NCBI RefSeq assembly: GCF_001412595.2
Contig: NZ_CP012640.2
Coordinates: forward strand, 5,146,001 to 5,210,000
Source: Massilia sp. WG5
Lineage (GTDB): Bacteria > Pseudomonadota > Gammaproteobacteria > Burkholderiales > Burkholderiaceae_D
Reading direction: 5' to 3'
Length of the DNA: 64,000 nucleotides
The notes beneath the pieces were generated by a model. It made no database searches. It was not told the origin of the DNA and saw only the letters and a program-made list of their open reading frames with translations. Of this stretch, positions 28,556 to 39,254 are shown in pieces. Position 1 is the stretch's first letter. Each line of letters opens with the position of its first letter. Made by a program: the position numbers and the translations under genes.

Positions 28556-29317
28556 TCAGGACTTGCGGCGGCGTGCGGCGGCCAGGCCCAGCAGGCCCAG
28601 GGCGGCGAGGGCGGCGGTGGCCGGTTCCGGCACGTCGGTGGTGGTGATGTTGTCGATGCCGAACTGGCCGCGGTCGGTGGCGAAGGCCTGGCAGCTGCCC
28701 CCGGTATTGCAGGCGAAGCCGTAGAACAGGGCTTCCTTCAGCACGGTGTTGGCGAACACGCCGCTGGTGTTGAAGGTGTTCAGCTGGAAGTTCTTGGCCT
28801 GGACCGCGTTGTCGAACCAGAAGTCCTGGGTAATGCTGGTGCCGGCGGTGGTGATGCCGAGGATGCGCACCAGGCCGACCGGGTTGGGGTAGCTGCCCAT
28901 GGCGGCGTTGGTGCCGATGAAACCGGCGTCGAAGGACTTGATCTTGAAGCCCGCGCCCGCCGTGAACATCATGTCGAGGTAGGTGTCGTTCAGGGCGCCG
29001 AAATAGGCGCCGGACTTGTTGCCCGGGCAGATCTGCGACGAGGTATCGCAGCTCGATCCGTCGCCGTCGTACACCATGCCGACCAGGCTGCCGTATCCGT
29101 CGCCCGGCAGGTTCGCGAAGAAGCCGATGTCGTAGCCGGCCTCCTGCCACAGGTCGCCGCCGAATACCATGCCCGGGCCGAAGTTCTGCGGGTCGTCGAA
29201 GGTGATGACGCCGGCCTGCGCGGGGGCCGCGGCCGCGACGGCGAGCACGGCCGCACCGAGGAATTTCTGAAGGCCGCGAGGTGCGGCGGGAACGACGGAA
29301 TGTGTGGTCCGATTCAT
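28556..29317 (-). CDS. PEP-CTERM sorting domain protein (paralogue of 23800-24555)
   Basis: The 253-residue exported protein has a signal peptide (GLQKFLGAAVLAVAAAAPAQA) and a C-terminal DVPEPATAALAALGLLGLAA tail ending ARRRKS. The mature region begins VITFDDPQNFG and includes CDTSSQICPG and an FGIDNI motif, parallel to the protein at 23800-24555. AAAAAGG precedes the ATG, close in sequence to the leader of the paralogue. It is upstream of, and probably co-transcribed with, the S8 peptidase. Function unknown; likely exosortase-sorted. Confidence 0.88.
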   Translation of the reverse strand: MNRTTHSVVPAAPRGLQKFLGAAVLAVAAAAPAQAGVITFDDPQNFGPGMVFGGDLWQEAGYDIGFFANLPGDGYGSLVGMVYDGDGSSCDTSSQICPGNKSGAYFGALNDTYLDMMFTAGAGFKIKSFDAGFIGTNAAMGSYPNPVGLVRILGITTAGTSITQDFWFDNAVQAKNFQLNTFNTSGVFANTVLKEALFYGFACNTGGSCQAFATDRGQFGIDNITTTDVPEPATAALAALGLLGLAAARRRKS

Positions 29318-29712
29318 GAGATCTGCCTTTTTCGTTATGGTTGAATCGCGTCCCGCCCGGCGGCTGGACGCAGGCTTTGATACACCGTGTTTATTTACCC
29401 GGTTGCAATTAAATATAGCAACGGAAACAATTTTTGTGACAAAAAAATCAACGATTTAAACATGGTTTTTTTGGTGCACTGTGGAATTTAATTCGGTTTC
29501 CCCTAGTAAATCCTTGTCCAGGAACGAAATGACATTTGTTCAAAATCCGCTACAGATTTGCGACATGTCGATCGCTTTCTAATGAATGGGAACACACTCA
29601 TCTGTTCGTCTATCGCTGGCTTGTTTTAATTCAAAAAAAGAAATTGTCTATGCGCTAATGGGCGTGGTAGCCTAGCAGCGCTATGCTTTCCAAAAGGCAC
29701 AAAGGAGTGGGA
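29318..29712. other. AT-rich divergent intergenic region
   Basis: No gene is supported. The region separates the minus-strand PEP-CTERM/S8 unit from the plus-strand secretion operon and must hold both promoters. A 10-bp palindrome CGACATGTCG lies at 29561-29570. On the minus strand TTGCTA and TAAATA are spaced 18 bases apart around 29385-29415, a weak promoter candidate. The stretch is much AT-richer than its flanks. Confidence 0.5.
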
Positions 29713-30165
29713 ATGGTTTCAGAGCTGTACCGGGGCATGACAGGTGGTGCACGCAGCGTTCGCAGCGCGGGTTTCACCCTGCTCGAACTGCTGGTGGTGA
29801 TCGTCATCATCGGTCTGCTGGCGGCCTATGTCGGTCCCAAGTATTTCTCGCAGCTCGGCAAGTCCGAAGTCACCGTCGCGCGCGCCCAGATCGAAGCCTT
29901 CGAGAAGTCGCTCGACACCTTCCGCCTCGACGTGGGCCGCTATCCGACCACGGAAGAAGGCCTGAATGCCCTGATGACGGCGCCGCCCACGGCCGCCGGC
30001 AAATGGAACGGCCCCTACCTGAAGAAGGGCGTGCCGCTCGACCCCTGGGGGCATGCTTACCAATACCGCGCCCCCGGCAGCAAGGGCGAGTATGAGATTC
30101 TCTCGCTGGGCAAGGACGGCCAGCCCGGCGGCGCCGGCGAAGCCGCCGACATCAGCTCGCAGTAA
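29713..30165 (+). CDS. gspG: Type II secretion major pseudopilin GspG
   Basis: The 150-residue prepilin has the leader ending ARSVRSAG and the cleavage/methylation motif G|FTLLELLVVIVIIG with Glu at mature position 5. The C-terminal part shows the GspG pattern TTEEGLNALM, GPYLKKGVPLDPWG and EYEILSLGKDGQPGG, which includes the calcium-site loop of major pseudopilins. GGAG at 29704-29707 favours the ATG at 29713 over that at 29683. It is the first gene of an eleven-gene secretion operon. Confidence 0.93.
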   Translation: MVSELYRGMTGGARSVRSAGFTLLELLVVIVIIGLLAAYVGPKYFSQLGKSEVTVARAQIEAFEKSLDTFRLDVGRYPTTEEGLNALMTAPPTAAGKWNGPYLKKGVPLDPWGHAYQYRAPGSKGEYEILSLGKDGQPGGAGEAADISSQ

Positions 30166-30177
30166 AGCGCTTCCACC

Positions 30178-31367
30178 GTGCAGTTCGCGGTTCGCACCCT
30201 CGCTCCCGACATGAGCATCGCCCGTGTGGTGGTCGACGCCTCGGATGAGGCGGATGCGCGGCGCCAGGTCGAGGCGCGCGGACTCTATGTCAGCGCGGTC
30301 GAACCGGTGCGCGGCGCAGGGCTGCGCTTCCATGGGCGTCGCGGCGGCAAGCTGTCGCTGGTGCTGTTCAGCCAGGAGCTGCTGGCGCTGCTGACCGCGG
30401 GCCTCGGCATCGTCGAAGGCCTGGAGGCCCTGCTCGAAAAGGAAGCCAGCCCCGCCACCCGCGCCGTGCTGGAGCGCCTGCTGGCCGGCCTGCGCGAAGG
30501 CAAGCGCTTCTCCGGCGTGCTGGCCGAGCAGCCGGGCCTGTTCCCGCCGCTCTACGTCGGCATCGTGCGCGCCGCCGAAGGCACCAGCGACCTGCCGCGC
30601 GCGCTCGAACGCTATATCGAATACCAGCAGCGCATCGACACCGTGCGCGCCAAGATCGTCAGCGCCTCGATCTATCCTTCGATCCTGCTGGTGGTCGGCG
30701 GCGGCGTCTCGATCTTCCTGATCTCCTATGTGGTGCCGCGCTTCGCCGAGGTGTACCAGGGGGCAGGGCGCAACCTGCCGTGGATGTCGCGCGTGATGCT
30801 CGAATGGGGCCAGTTCGCGGGCCGCCACGCGGGCGGCCTGCTGCTGTCCTTCGCCGCCGCGATCTTGCTGGCCGGCTGGGGCATCCGCCGCGTGCTGCGC
30901 CGGGGCGGGGCGGCGCGCCTGCTGGCGAAGCTGCCCGGCATCGGCGAACGCGCCCGCGTCTACGAGCTGTCGCGCCTGTACCTGACCCTTGGCATGCTCA
31001 ACGAAGGCGGCATCACCCTGGTGAGCGCGATCGGGACCGTGCAGGGCATGGTCTCGCCCGGCCTCGCCGCCGGCCTGCGCGCGGCCAAGGGCGCGATCGA
31101 ATCCGGGCGCCCGCTGTCCGACGCCTTCGAGGCCAACGGCCTGACCACGCCGATCTCGTTGCGCATGCTGCGAGTGGGCGAGCGCACCGGCGACATGGGC
31201 CCGATGCTGACCCGCTCGGCCGCCTTCTACGACGGCGAGATCGGGCGCTGGATCGACCGCTTCACGCGCACCTTCGAGCCGCTGCTGATGGCCGCGATTG
31301 GCCTGGTGGTCGGCGCCATCGTCGTGCTGCTGTACATGCCGATCTTCGACCTTGCCGGAGACATGTC

Positions 31368-31371
<4 letters not shown>
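30178..31371 (+). CDS. gspF: Type II secretion inner-membrane platform protein GspF
   Basis: The 397-residue protein has the N-terminal cytoplasmic domain (DASDEADARRQVEARG) and two T2SSF repeats: FSQELLALLTAGLGIVEGLE near 63-82 and LYLTLGMLNEGGITLVSAI near 265-285. Three main hydrophobic segments are visible (about 165-190, 215-240, 370-390). GspF anchors the assembly ATPase. The start is GTG at 30178, 12 bases after gspG, with no strong ribosome site. The stop overlaps the next start. Confidence 0.92.
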
Positions 31372-33066
<1,695 letters not shown>

Positions 33067-33074
<8 letters not shown>

Positions 33075-33888
33075 ATGGATCCGTCCGCTGCTGGGACAGT
33101 CGCTGCGCCTCGGGGTCGCGCCCGACGCGCTGGCGCTGGTGCGCACCAGCATCTGGCCGCATGCGCGCACCCAGCTGCTGGGCGAGGCGCGCTTCGCCGC
33201 CAACGGCTTCCCGGCCATCGGGCGCGAACTGGAGACGCTGCTGGCGGAGCACCGGAGCGCCGGCTGGCCCTTGCGCGTGGTGCTGTCCGACGAACTGGTG
33301 CGGCTGTGGCAGGTAACGCCGCCCGCCTTTGCTACCCGCATGGCCGACCTCGAAGCCGCCGCGGCGCTGCGCTTCCAGTCGCTGTTCGGCGCCAGTCCGG
33401 CCGGATGGCGCATCCACGCCGACTGGAGCGCGACCCAGCCTTTCCTGGCCGCCGCCATGCCCGAAGCCCTGCTGGCGCAGCTGCAGCAGGCTGCCGGCGG
33501 CCAGGGCTTCCGCCTGGTCGAAGTGACGCCGCAACTGGTCGCCGCGCTGAACCGGCACCGTTCGCTGCGCCGCCCCGGCGCCTGGTTCGGGCTGGTGCAT
33601 GGCGGGGTGCTGAGCGCGGCCGCCTTCGATGGCGCCAGGCTGGCCGCGGTGCGCACCGCGCCGATTCCCGACGGCGCCGACCGCGACTGGCTGGAAGGCC
33701 ACATCGCACGCGAGGCCCTGCGCGTGGGCCTGGGCCGGCCCGAGCGCCTGCAGGTCAGCGGTCCCGCGCCGCAAAGCTGGGCCAGCAGCGCCGGGCGCCT
33801 GAAGTTCGCCTGCACGCTGTTCGAGGATGACACCGATCCGCTGTGGCCGGACAGTGCGCGGCTGGCATTGGCGGGGAGGGCGGCATGA
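33067..33888 (+). CDS. PilM/GspL-like cytoplasmic protein of secretion operon
   Basis: The 273-residue protein has no signal peptide or membrane helix. Its position, and segments such as LRVVLSDELVRLWQVTPP and WFGLVHGGVLSAAAFDG, fit an actin-like PilM or GspL N-terminal protein that links the ATPase to the inner-membrane assembly complex. Sequence similarity is weak by eye, so the call leans on gene order: it is followed by PilN-, PilO- and PilP-like genes. It overlaps gspE and the next start. Confidence 0.6.
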
Positions 33889-34436
33889 GGAAGATGAACA
33901 TCGATTTCGCCCCGCCGGGCCTGGCGCGCACCGTGTTCCGTACGCCGCGCCAGAGCTGGGGCGTGGTGTCGGTCCTGGTCTTCCTGGCCATGGCGCTGCT
34001 CGGCGCCAGCGCCGCGCTGCGGCGCCGCCAGGGCGAGGTCGAGCTGCTGCGCGCGCAGACGCAGGTGCAGGCGCGGGCGGCTGCCCGGGCGCAGGCGCCC
34101 GCACCCGTGCGTCCGCCCGTGCCCGAAGCCCAGGCGGCGGCCGTGAACGCCGCCGTGCTGCAGCTGAACCTGCCCTGGCGCGCGCTGCACGATGCGGTGC
34201 AGGCCGGCACGCCGGCGCATATCGCGCTGCTGGCGCTGGAGCCGGACGCGAAGAAGAATACGGTGCGCATCACCGCCGAGGCGAAAAGCAGCGACGACAT
34301 GATCGCCTACGTCGAGCAGCTGCAGAAAGTCGACTGGTTCAGCGCCGTCACGCTGGCGCGCCACGAGATCAACGAGCAGGACCCGAACCGGCCGATCCGC
34401 TTCCAGCTCGACGCGCAGTGGAAGGCGGCGCCATGA
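33885..34436 (+). CDS. PilN-like inner-membrane assembly protein
   Basis: The 183-residue bitopic protein has a short cytoplasmic N-terminus (MRKMNIDFAPPG), one membrane helix (about 25-45) and a periplasmic part. That part has a coiled-coil-like Ala/Gln/Arg stretch and a ferredoxin-like C-terminus (VRITAEAKSSDDMIAYVEQL, WFSAVTLARHEI). PilN binds PilM through its N-terminus in type IV pili. It starts at an ATGA overlap with the previous stop. GspL C-terminal domain is the alternative. Confidence 0.68.
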   Translation: MRKMNIDFAPPGLARTVFRTPRQSWGVVSVLVFLAMALLGASAALRRRQGEVELLRAQTQVQARAAARAQAPAPVRPPVPEAQAAAVNAAVLQLNLPWRALHDAVQAGTPAHIALLALEPDAKKNTVRITAEAKSSDDMIAYVEQLQKVDWFSAVTLARHEINEQDPNRPIRFQLDAQWKAAP

Positions 34437-35035
34437 AGTCACCGGCCTTCGGCAGCCTGTTCCTGCGCCTGCAGCTGGCCTTGCGCGCCTGGCCGGTGAT
34501 GGCCGTGGCCGGGCTGCTGTGCGTGGCCTGCGCCGCCGCGCTGGCCTGGACCGTGCACGCGACCACGCAGCTCGAGGGCGAACGCGACGCCCTGGCCGCC
34601 GCCCGTGCCGCGCGCCAGGCCGCGCTTGCGGCCGGCGCCGCGGCACCAGCGAGGCCGCTGGCGCCGCCTGCGCTCCCGGCCCAGGCGGTCGATGAGCTGG
34701 ATGCCTTCTATGCCGCCCTGGGGTCGCGCCGCTACGCCGAACAGCAGGTCAGGACCCTGTTCGCGCTGGCCGCGAAGAACGGCCTGTCGCTGAGCCAGGG
34801 CGAATACAAGACCGGCTACGACCGCAACGCGCGCGTCGCCACCTACCAGGTCAACCTGCCGGTGAAGGGCAGCTACGGCGCGATCTGGCAGTTCGCGATG
34901 GGCGCGCTGCGCGCGATTCCCTTCGCCTCGCTGGACGACATCGGCTTCCGCCGCGACACCATCGGCGACCCGGTGGTGGAGGCGCGCCTGCGCCTGACCC
35001 TGTATCTGAAGGACGTGCCCGGAGGGGAGCGATGA
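34433..35035 (+). CDS. PilO/GspM-like inner-membrane assembly protein
   Basis: The 200-residue bitopic protein has one membrane helix (about 19-42), a coiled-coil-like Ala/Arg-rich stretch (about 45-85) and a C-terminal ferredoxin-like domain (GLSLSQGEYKTGYDRNARVA, KGSYGAIWQFA). It resembles PilO/GspM partners of PilN/GspL. It begins at an ATGA overlap and ends overlapping the next gene. It likely forms the alignment subcomplex with the preceding PilN-like protein. Confidence 0.68.
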   Translation: MKSPAFGSLFLRLQLALRAWPVMAVAGLLCVACAAALAWTVHATTQLEGERDALAAARAARQAALAAGAAAPARPLAPPALPAQAVDELDAFYAALGSRRYAEQQVRTLFALAAKNGLSLSQGEYKTGYDRNARVATYQVNLPVKGSYGAIWQFAMGALRAIPFASLDDIGFRRDTIGDPVVEARLRLTLYLKDVPGGER

Positions 35036-35601
35036 AGCCGCGCCACCTGGTGCTGGGTGCGGCCCTCGCGGGCGCCGCGCTGCTGGCCATCTTCGGCGAC
35101 AGGGCGCCCGGCGCCGAGGTGGCCGAGGCGGTGGAACGTGCGCCCGCGGCGCGCGTGGTGGTGCAGGCTGCACCGTCCGCAGCGGCTGACGCGCGTGCGC
35201 CTGCGTCCGCAGCGCCCGATGCCAGGGCCGCCGGCCGGTCGCCGATCCTGGCCCTGGTGCCGCGCGAGATCCTGATCGGCGACAGCGACGAGCAGTTCCG
35301 GCAGGGCGACAATGCGGTGTTCGGGCGCCAGGACTGGACACCACCTCCGCCGCCGCCCGCACCGGCGCCGCCGCCGCCTCCGCCGAGCGCGCCGCCGCTT
35401 CCCTTCACCTTCATCGGCAAGTCGGTGGCCGACGGGACCTGGGAGGTCTACCTGGCGCGCGGCGACCGCACCTATGTCGTGCGCGACAAGGCCGTGATCG
35501 ACGGCACCTACCGCGTCGACGCGATCGCGCCGCCGTTGCTGACCCTGACCTATCTGCCGCTGAACAAGGTTCAGCAGATCAATATTGGAGTGTTCGACTG
35601 A
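35032..35601 (+). CDS. PilP/GspC-like periplasmic protein with poly-proline linker
   Basis: The 189-residue protein has an N-terminal hydrophobic segment (about 6-21), an Ala-rich region, a long proline linker (about 103-124) and a C-terminal beta domain. The beta domain carries [28 protein letters not shown] and INIGVFD. The FTFIGK...[11 protein letters not shown] pattern is what I recall from proteins annotated as 'secretion system X translation initiation factor'. Structurally it resembles the PilP/GspC homology region that contacts the secretin. That is a fit to gene order, not proof. Confidence 0.65.
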   Translation: MKPRHLVLGAALAGAALLAIFGDRAPGAEVAEAVERAPAARVVVQAAPSAAADARAPASAAPDARAAGRSPILALVPREILIGDSDEQFRQGDNAVFGRQDWTPPPPPPAPAPPPPPPSAPPLPFTFIGKSVADGTWEVYLARGDRTYVVRDKAVIDGTYRVDAIAPPLLTLTYLPLNKVQQINIGVFD

Positions 35602-37631
35602 TGCTTCGTCTGTCCCGTACCCTGTCGGTCCCTCTGGCGGCCAGCTTGCTGCTGGCCGGTTGTGCCGGCCAGATGGCCTACCGCGAGGGCAATGCGCTCG
35701 TGGCCCAGGACAAGGTCGAAGCCGGCCTCGTGAAATACCAGGAAGCGGTGGCCGCCGATCCGGCGAATGCCGCCTACAAGTCGGCCTACCTGCGCGTGCG
35801 CGACGACGCCACCAACCGCCTGCTGACCCAGGCCGACCGCGAGATCGCCGACGGACGGGTGGCGCTGGCCCTGCAGGATTACCAGCGCGTGCTGGCCATC
35901 GACCCGGTCAACGATCGTGCCCGCGCCGGCCTGCGCCAGGTCGAGGCCGACCGCCGCCACGGCGTGCTGCTGGCCGAGGCGCGCGCCGCGGTCGAACGCA
36001 AGGACTTCGACGCCGCGCGCCAGAAGCTGGGCGCGATCCTGAGCGAGCGTCCGACCCACGAGCCGGCGCGCCAGCTGCTGGCCGAAGTGAACGAGCAGGA
36101 CTCGTCGGCGCCGGCCGAGGCGGCCCTGGCGCAAGCCTTCAGGAAGCCGATCAGCCTGGAATTCCGCGATGCGCCGCTCAGGCAGATCTTCGAAGTCATC
36201 TCGCGCCACTCGGGCCTGAACTTTTTGTTCGACAAGGACGTGAAGGGCGACCAGCGCGCTTCGGTCTTCCTGAAGAACAGCACGGTCGAATCGGCGGTCT
36301 ACTACCTCCTGATGACCAACCAGCTCGAGCGCCAGGTCATGGACGGCAACACCATCCTGATCTACCCGAACGTGGCGGCCAAGCAGAAGGAATACCAGGA
36401 GATGACGGTCAAGACCTTCTTCCTGGCGAACGCGGAGGCGAAGAGCATCGCCAACACGCTCAAGACCATCCTCAAGTCGCGCGACGTGGTGGTCGACGAA
36501 AAGCTCAACCTGGTGATCCTGCGCGACACCCCGGAGGCGGTCAAGCTGGCCACCCAGCTGGTGCAGCTGCAGGACGTGCCGGAGCCCGAGGTCGTGCTCG
36601 ACGTCGAGGTGCTCGAAGTGCAGCGCAACCGCCTGCTCGACCTGGGCGTCGACTTGCCGACCACGCTCTCCTTCGCGCCGATCACGACCGCCGGCGCCGG
36701 GCCGCTCACCATCGACCAGTTGCGCGGCCTCGGGGTCAGGAGCATCGGCGTTTCGCCGGTATCGGCCTCGGTCACCGCCAAGAAGACCGACGGCGACGCC
36801 AACACCCTGGCCGCGCCGCGCATCCGCGTGCGCAACAAGGAAAAGGCCAAGGTCGTCATCGGCGACAAGCTGCCGACCATCACCACGACCATTTCGTCGG
36901 GCGTGGGCGGCTTCGCCTCGGAGTCGGTCAACTACGTCGACGTCGGCCTGACCCTGAACGTCGAGCCGACCATCTACCTGAACAACGAGATCGGAATCCG
37001 CATCTCGCTCGAGGCCAGCACCCTGGTCGATACCATCGAGACCAAGAGCGGCACCACCGCCTACCGCATCGGCACCCGTTCGGCCGCCACCATGCTGCAG
37101 CTGAAGGACGGCGAGAACCAGGTGCTGGCGGGCCTGATCAAGAACGACGAGCGCAGCAGCGCGACCCACCTGCCGGGCCTGGGCGACCTGCCGCTGGTCG
37201 GGCGCCTGTTCGGCAGCCGCCAGGACACCCGCGACAAGACCGAGGTGGTGCTGTCGATCACGCCGCACCTGGTGCGCAATATCCAGCGCCCGGCCGCCAA
37301 CGTCGCCGAGTTCAACGCCGGCACGGAGGCGAGCTTCCGGCGCCGTCCGGACGGCGCGGCGCGTGCGCCGGCCCAGTTGCCGGCCCCGGCCGGGGGCCGT
37401 GCGGGCGCGCCGTCCGCGCCGCCCGCAGCCGCACCGCCCGCAGCCACAGCCGCACCGGCCGCGGCGGCGCCGGCCCAGGGCGGGATGGTGCCGGCCACCA
37501 GCGTCAGCATGGGCGGACCGCCGCCGGCCGCGCCGGCATCGAGCCCGGCGAGCGCGCTGCCGCCCACGCCGGGCGTGCAGGCCGTGCCGATCGCAACACC
37601 CGACGTGACGCCGCTGCCGGCCCAGCGATGA
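35601..37631 (+). CDS. gspD: Outer-membrane secretin GspD-like lipoprotein
   Basis: The 676-residue protein has a lipoprotein signal ([10 protein letters not shown]), then a TPR-like region (about 30-165). An N0/STN-type domain follows ([20 protein letters not shown]), then N1-type repeats and the secretin core (about 350-575, with [15 protein letters not shown] and [15 protein letters not shown]). The C-terminal 100 residues are Ala/Pro-rich. Secretins form the outer-membrane gate. The start overlaps the preceding stop (TGATG). An N-terminal TPR and lipidation are more typical of pilus-type or Tad-like secretins than of classical GspD. Confidence 0.92.
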   Translation: MLRLSRTLSVPLAASLLLAGCAGQMAYREGNALVAQDKVEAGLVKYQEAVAADPANAAYKSAYLRVRDDATNRLLTQADREIADGRVALALQDYQRVLAIDPVNDRARAGLRQVEADRRHGVLLAEARAAVERKDFDAARQKLGAILSERPTHEPARQLLAEVNEQDSSAPAEAALAQAFRKPISLEFRDAPLRQIFEVISRHSGLNFLFDKDVKGDQRASVFLKNSTVESAVYYLLMTNQLERQVMDGNTILIYPNVAAKQKEYQEMTVKTFFLANAEAKSIANTLKTILKSRDVVVDEKLNLVILRDTPEAVKLATQLVQLQDVPEPEVVLDVEVLEVQRNRLLDLGVDLPTTLSFAPITTAGAGPLTIDQLRGLGVRSIGVSPVSASVTAKKTDGDANTLAAPRIRVRNKEKAKVVIGDKLPTITTTISSGVGGFASESVNYVDVGLTLNVEPTIYLNNEIGIRISLEASTLVDTIETKSGTTAYRIGTRSAATMLQLKDGENQVLAGLIKNDERSSATHLPGLGDLPLVGRLFGSRQDTRDKTEVVLSITPHLVRNIQRPAANVAEFNAGTEASFRRRPDGAARAPAQLPAPAGGRAGAPSAPPAAAPPAATAAPAAAAPAQGGMVPATSVSMGGPPPAAPASSPASALPPTPGVQAVPIATPDVTPLPAQR

Positions 37632-38104
37632 TGCGTCGCGCGCGCGGCTTCACGCTGATCGAGCTGCTGGTCACGCTCGCCATCCTGGCCCTGCTCGGGA
37701 CCCTGGTGGCGCCGGCCGCCAGCATGGCCGTGCAGCGCCGCCACGAGCAGGACCTGCGCCTGGCGCTGCGCGAGATCCGCCAGGCCATCGACGCCTACAA
37801 GAAGGCCAGCGACGACGGCCGCATCGCCAAGGCCGCGGGCGCCACCGGCTATCCGCCGAAGCTGGAGCTGCTGGTGGAGGGCGTGGTGGACCAGCGCAGC
37901 CCGAAGAAGACGAAGATCTACTTCCTGCGGCGCCTGCCGCGCGACCCGTTCGGCGCCGACCCCGCGCTGGAAGACGCCCAGACCTGGGGCAGGCGCAGCT
38001 ACGCCAGCGAGGCATCGGCGCCGAAGGAGGGCGACGACGTGTACGACGTGTATTCGCTGTCGGGCCGGGTGGGCCTGAACGGCATTCCGTACAGTAGGTG
38101 GTGA
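37628..38104 (+). CDS. Type II secretion pseudopilin
   Basis: The 158-residue prepilin-like protein has a very short leader (MMRRARG) and the [18 protein letters not shown] cleavage motif with Glu5. The globular part has [18 protein letters not shown] and a RLPRDPFG loop similar in position to the GspG calcium loop. It probably is a minor or second major pseudopilin. It is coupled to gspD (ATGA) and followed after four bases by another pseudopilin. Confidence 0.87.
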   Translation: MMRRARGFTLIELLVTLAILALLGTLVAPAASMAVQRRHEQDLRLALREIRQAIDAYKKASDDGRIAKAAGATGYPPKLELLVEGVVDQRSPKKTKIYFLRRLPRDPFGADPALEDAQTWGRRSYASEASAPKEGDDVYDVYSLSGRVGLNGIPYSRW

Positions 38105-38108
38105 CGAG

Positions 38109-38483
38109 ATGAAGCGGACCCGCGGATTCACCCTGATCGAATTGCTGGTGGTGCTGGGCATCGTGGCCCTGCTGCTGACCCTGGCCGTGCCGCGCTTCTT
38201 CCCGAGCGTGGACAAGACCAGGGAGACCATCCTCGCCGAAAACCTGCGCACCGCGCGCGCCGTGATCGACCAGTTCCATGCCGACACCGGGCGCTATCCG
38301 GAATCGCTGGAGCAGCTGGTCGAGAAAAAATACCTGCCGCGCCTGCCCTACGATCCGGTGCTCGAGAGCGACGCCGGCTGGGTCGTCGTGCCGCCCGAGG
38401 AGCCGGGGCGCGGCAACGTCTACGACCTCCACAGCGGCGCCGAAGGCAAGGGCCGCAACGGCAAGCCCTACGCAGAATGGTAG
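38109..38483 (+). CDS. Type II secretion pseudopilin (short)
   Basis: The 124-residue prepilin-like protein has leader MKRTRG and [18 protein letters not shown] with Glu5. A compact C-terminal part includes QFHADTGRYPESLEQLVEK and LPYDPVLESDAGW. The layout resembles GspG/GspH-like pseudopilins. It overlaps the next gene by seven bases. Exact subfamily is uncertain. Confidence 0.87.
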   Translation: MKRTRGFTLIELLVVLGIVALLLTLAVPRFFPSVDKTRETILAENLRTARAVIDQFHADTGRYPESLEQLVEKKYLPRLPYDPVLESDAGWVVVPPEEPGRGNVYDLHSGAEGKGRNGKPYAEW

Positions 38484-39235
38484 CGTGCAGGCGCCGCGAG
38501 GCCGGCTTTACCTATGTCGGGCTGATCGTGCTGGTCACCATCATCGGCCTGGTGGGCGCGGCCACGCTGAAGGCGGACGCCCTGCTGCGGCGCGCCGCCG
38601 CCGAGCAGGAGCTGCTGGAGATCGGGGCCGCCTTCAGCGCCGCCCTGACCAGCTATGCGGAAGCGACCCCGCGCGGCCAGCCGCCGCAGCCGCCTTCGCT
38701 GCAAGAACTGCTGAAGGACCCGCGCTTTCCCGGCACCCGCCGTCACCTGCGCAAGATCTTCGTCGATCCGATCACCGGCAAGGCCGAGTGGGGCATCGTC
38801 TGGCTGAACAAGGGGAATGCCATCGGGGGCGGTAACGGCGGCACCGGCATCGTTGCCGTATACAGCCTGTCGGAAGCGAAGCCGCTGAAGCAGGCGAATT
38901 TCGACGCGCGCTTCCAGAACCTGGAGAACCGCGAGCATCTCTCGGCGTGGAAGTTTGCCGCGACCGGGCAGGGCGTGGCGCAGGGGCAGGCCGGGCAGCC
39001 GGGGCAGGCGCAGATACCCCCCAGGCAGCCGCCGCAGAATCCGGCTGCGCCGCTGCCCTCGCTGTTCCCGGAGAAGAGCAATCCGGCCAATCCGGGCAAT
39101 CAGCCGCCGGCCGAGCCGCCGTCGCGGCCCGAACCCGCGCCGGAGTCGGCGCCGCCGCAGAACCTGGCCGTGCCGGAACCCCAGGAGCCGCCGCCCGCCG
39201 AAGAGTCGGGCGAGGGCGAGGCCAGCCGCCGTTAG
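38477..39235 (+). CDS. Type II secretion pseudopilin lacking Glu5, Pro/Glu-rich tail
   Basis: The 252-residue protein has leader MVACRRREAG and a prepilin-like helix FTYVGLIVLVTIIGLVGAAT. Position 5 of the mature protein is Gly rather than the usual Glu. The globular region (about 35-160) includes PRFPGTRRHLRKIFVDPITG. The last ~75 residues are Pro/Glu/Gln-rich. Loss of Glu5 is a property of tip minor pseudopilins such as GspK, so a tip role is plausible. It is the last gene of the operon. Confidence 0.8.
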   Translation: MVACRRREAGFTYVGLIVLVTIIGLVGAATLKADALLRRAAAEQELLEIGAAFSAALTSYAEATPRGQPPQPPSLQELLKDPRFPGTRRHLRKIFVDPITGKAEWGIVWLNKGNAIGGGNGGTGIVAVYSLSEAKPLKQANFDARFQNLENREHLSAWKFAATGQGVAQGQAGQPGQAQIPPRQPPQNPAAPLPSLFPEKSNPANPGNQPPAEPPSRPEPAPESAPPQNLAVPEPQEPPPAEESGEGEASRR

Positions 39236-39254
39236 CCGGTGCGGGGGACGCGCC

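Noticed and set aside
25361..29344. Very long plus-strand open frame (1327 residues) opposite the S8 peptidase and PEP-CTERM genes
   Set aside because: It is composed of Arg/Gly/His/Ala-rich low-complexity sequence with no motifs, as expected for the antisense frame of GC-rich genes whose real products are clear on the other strand.
35341..35397. CCG/GCC-rich stretch as a possible tandem repeat
   Set aside because: It is simply the poly-proline linker codons of the PilP-like gene.
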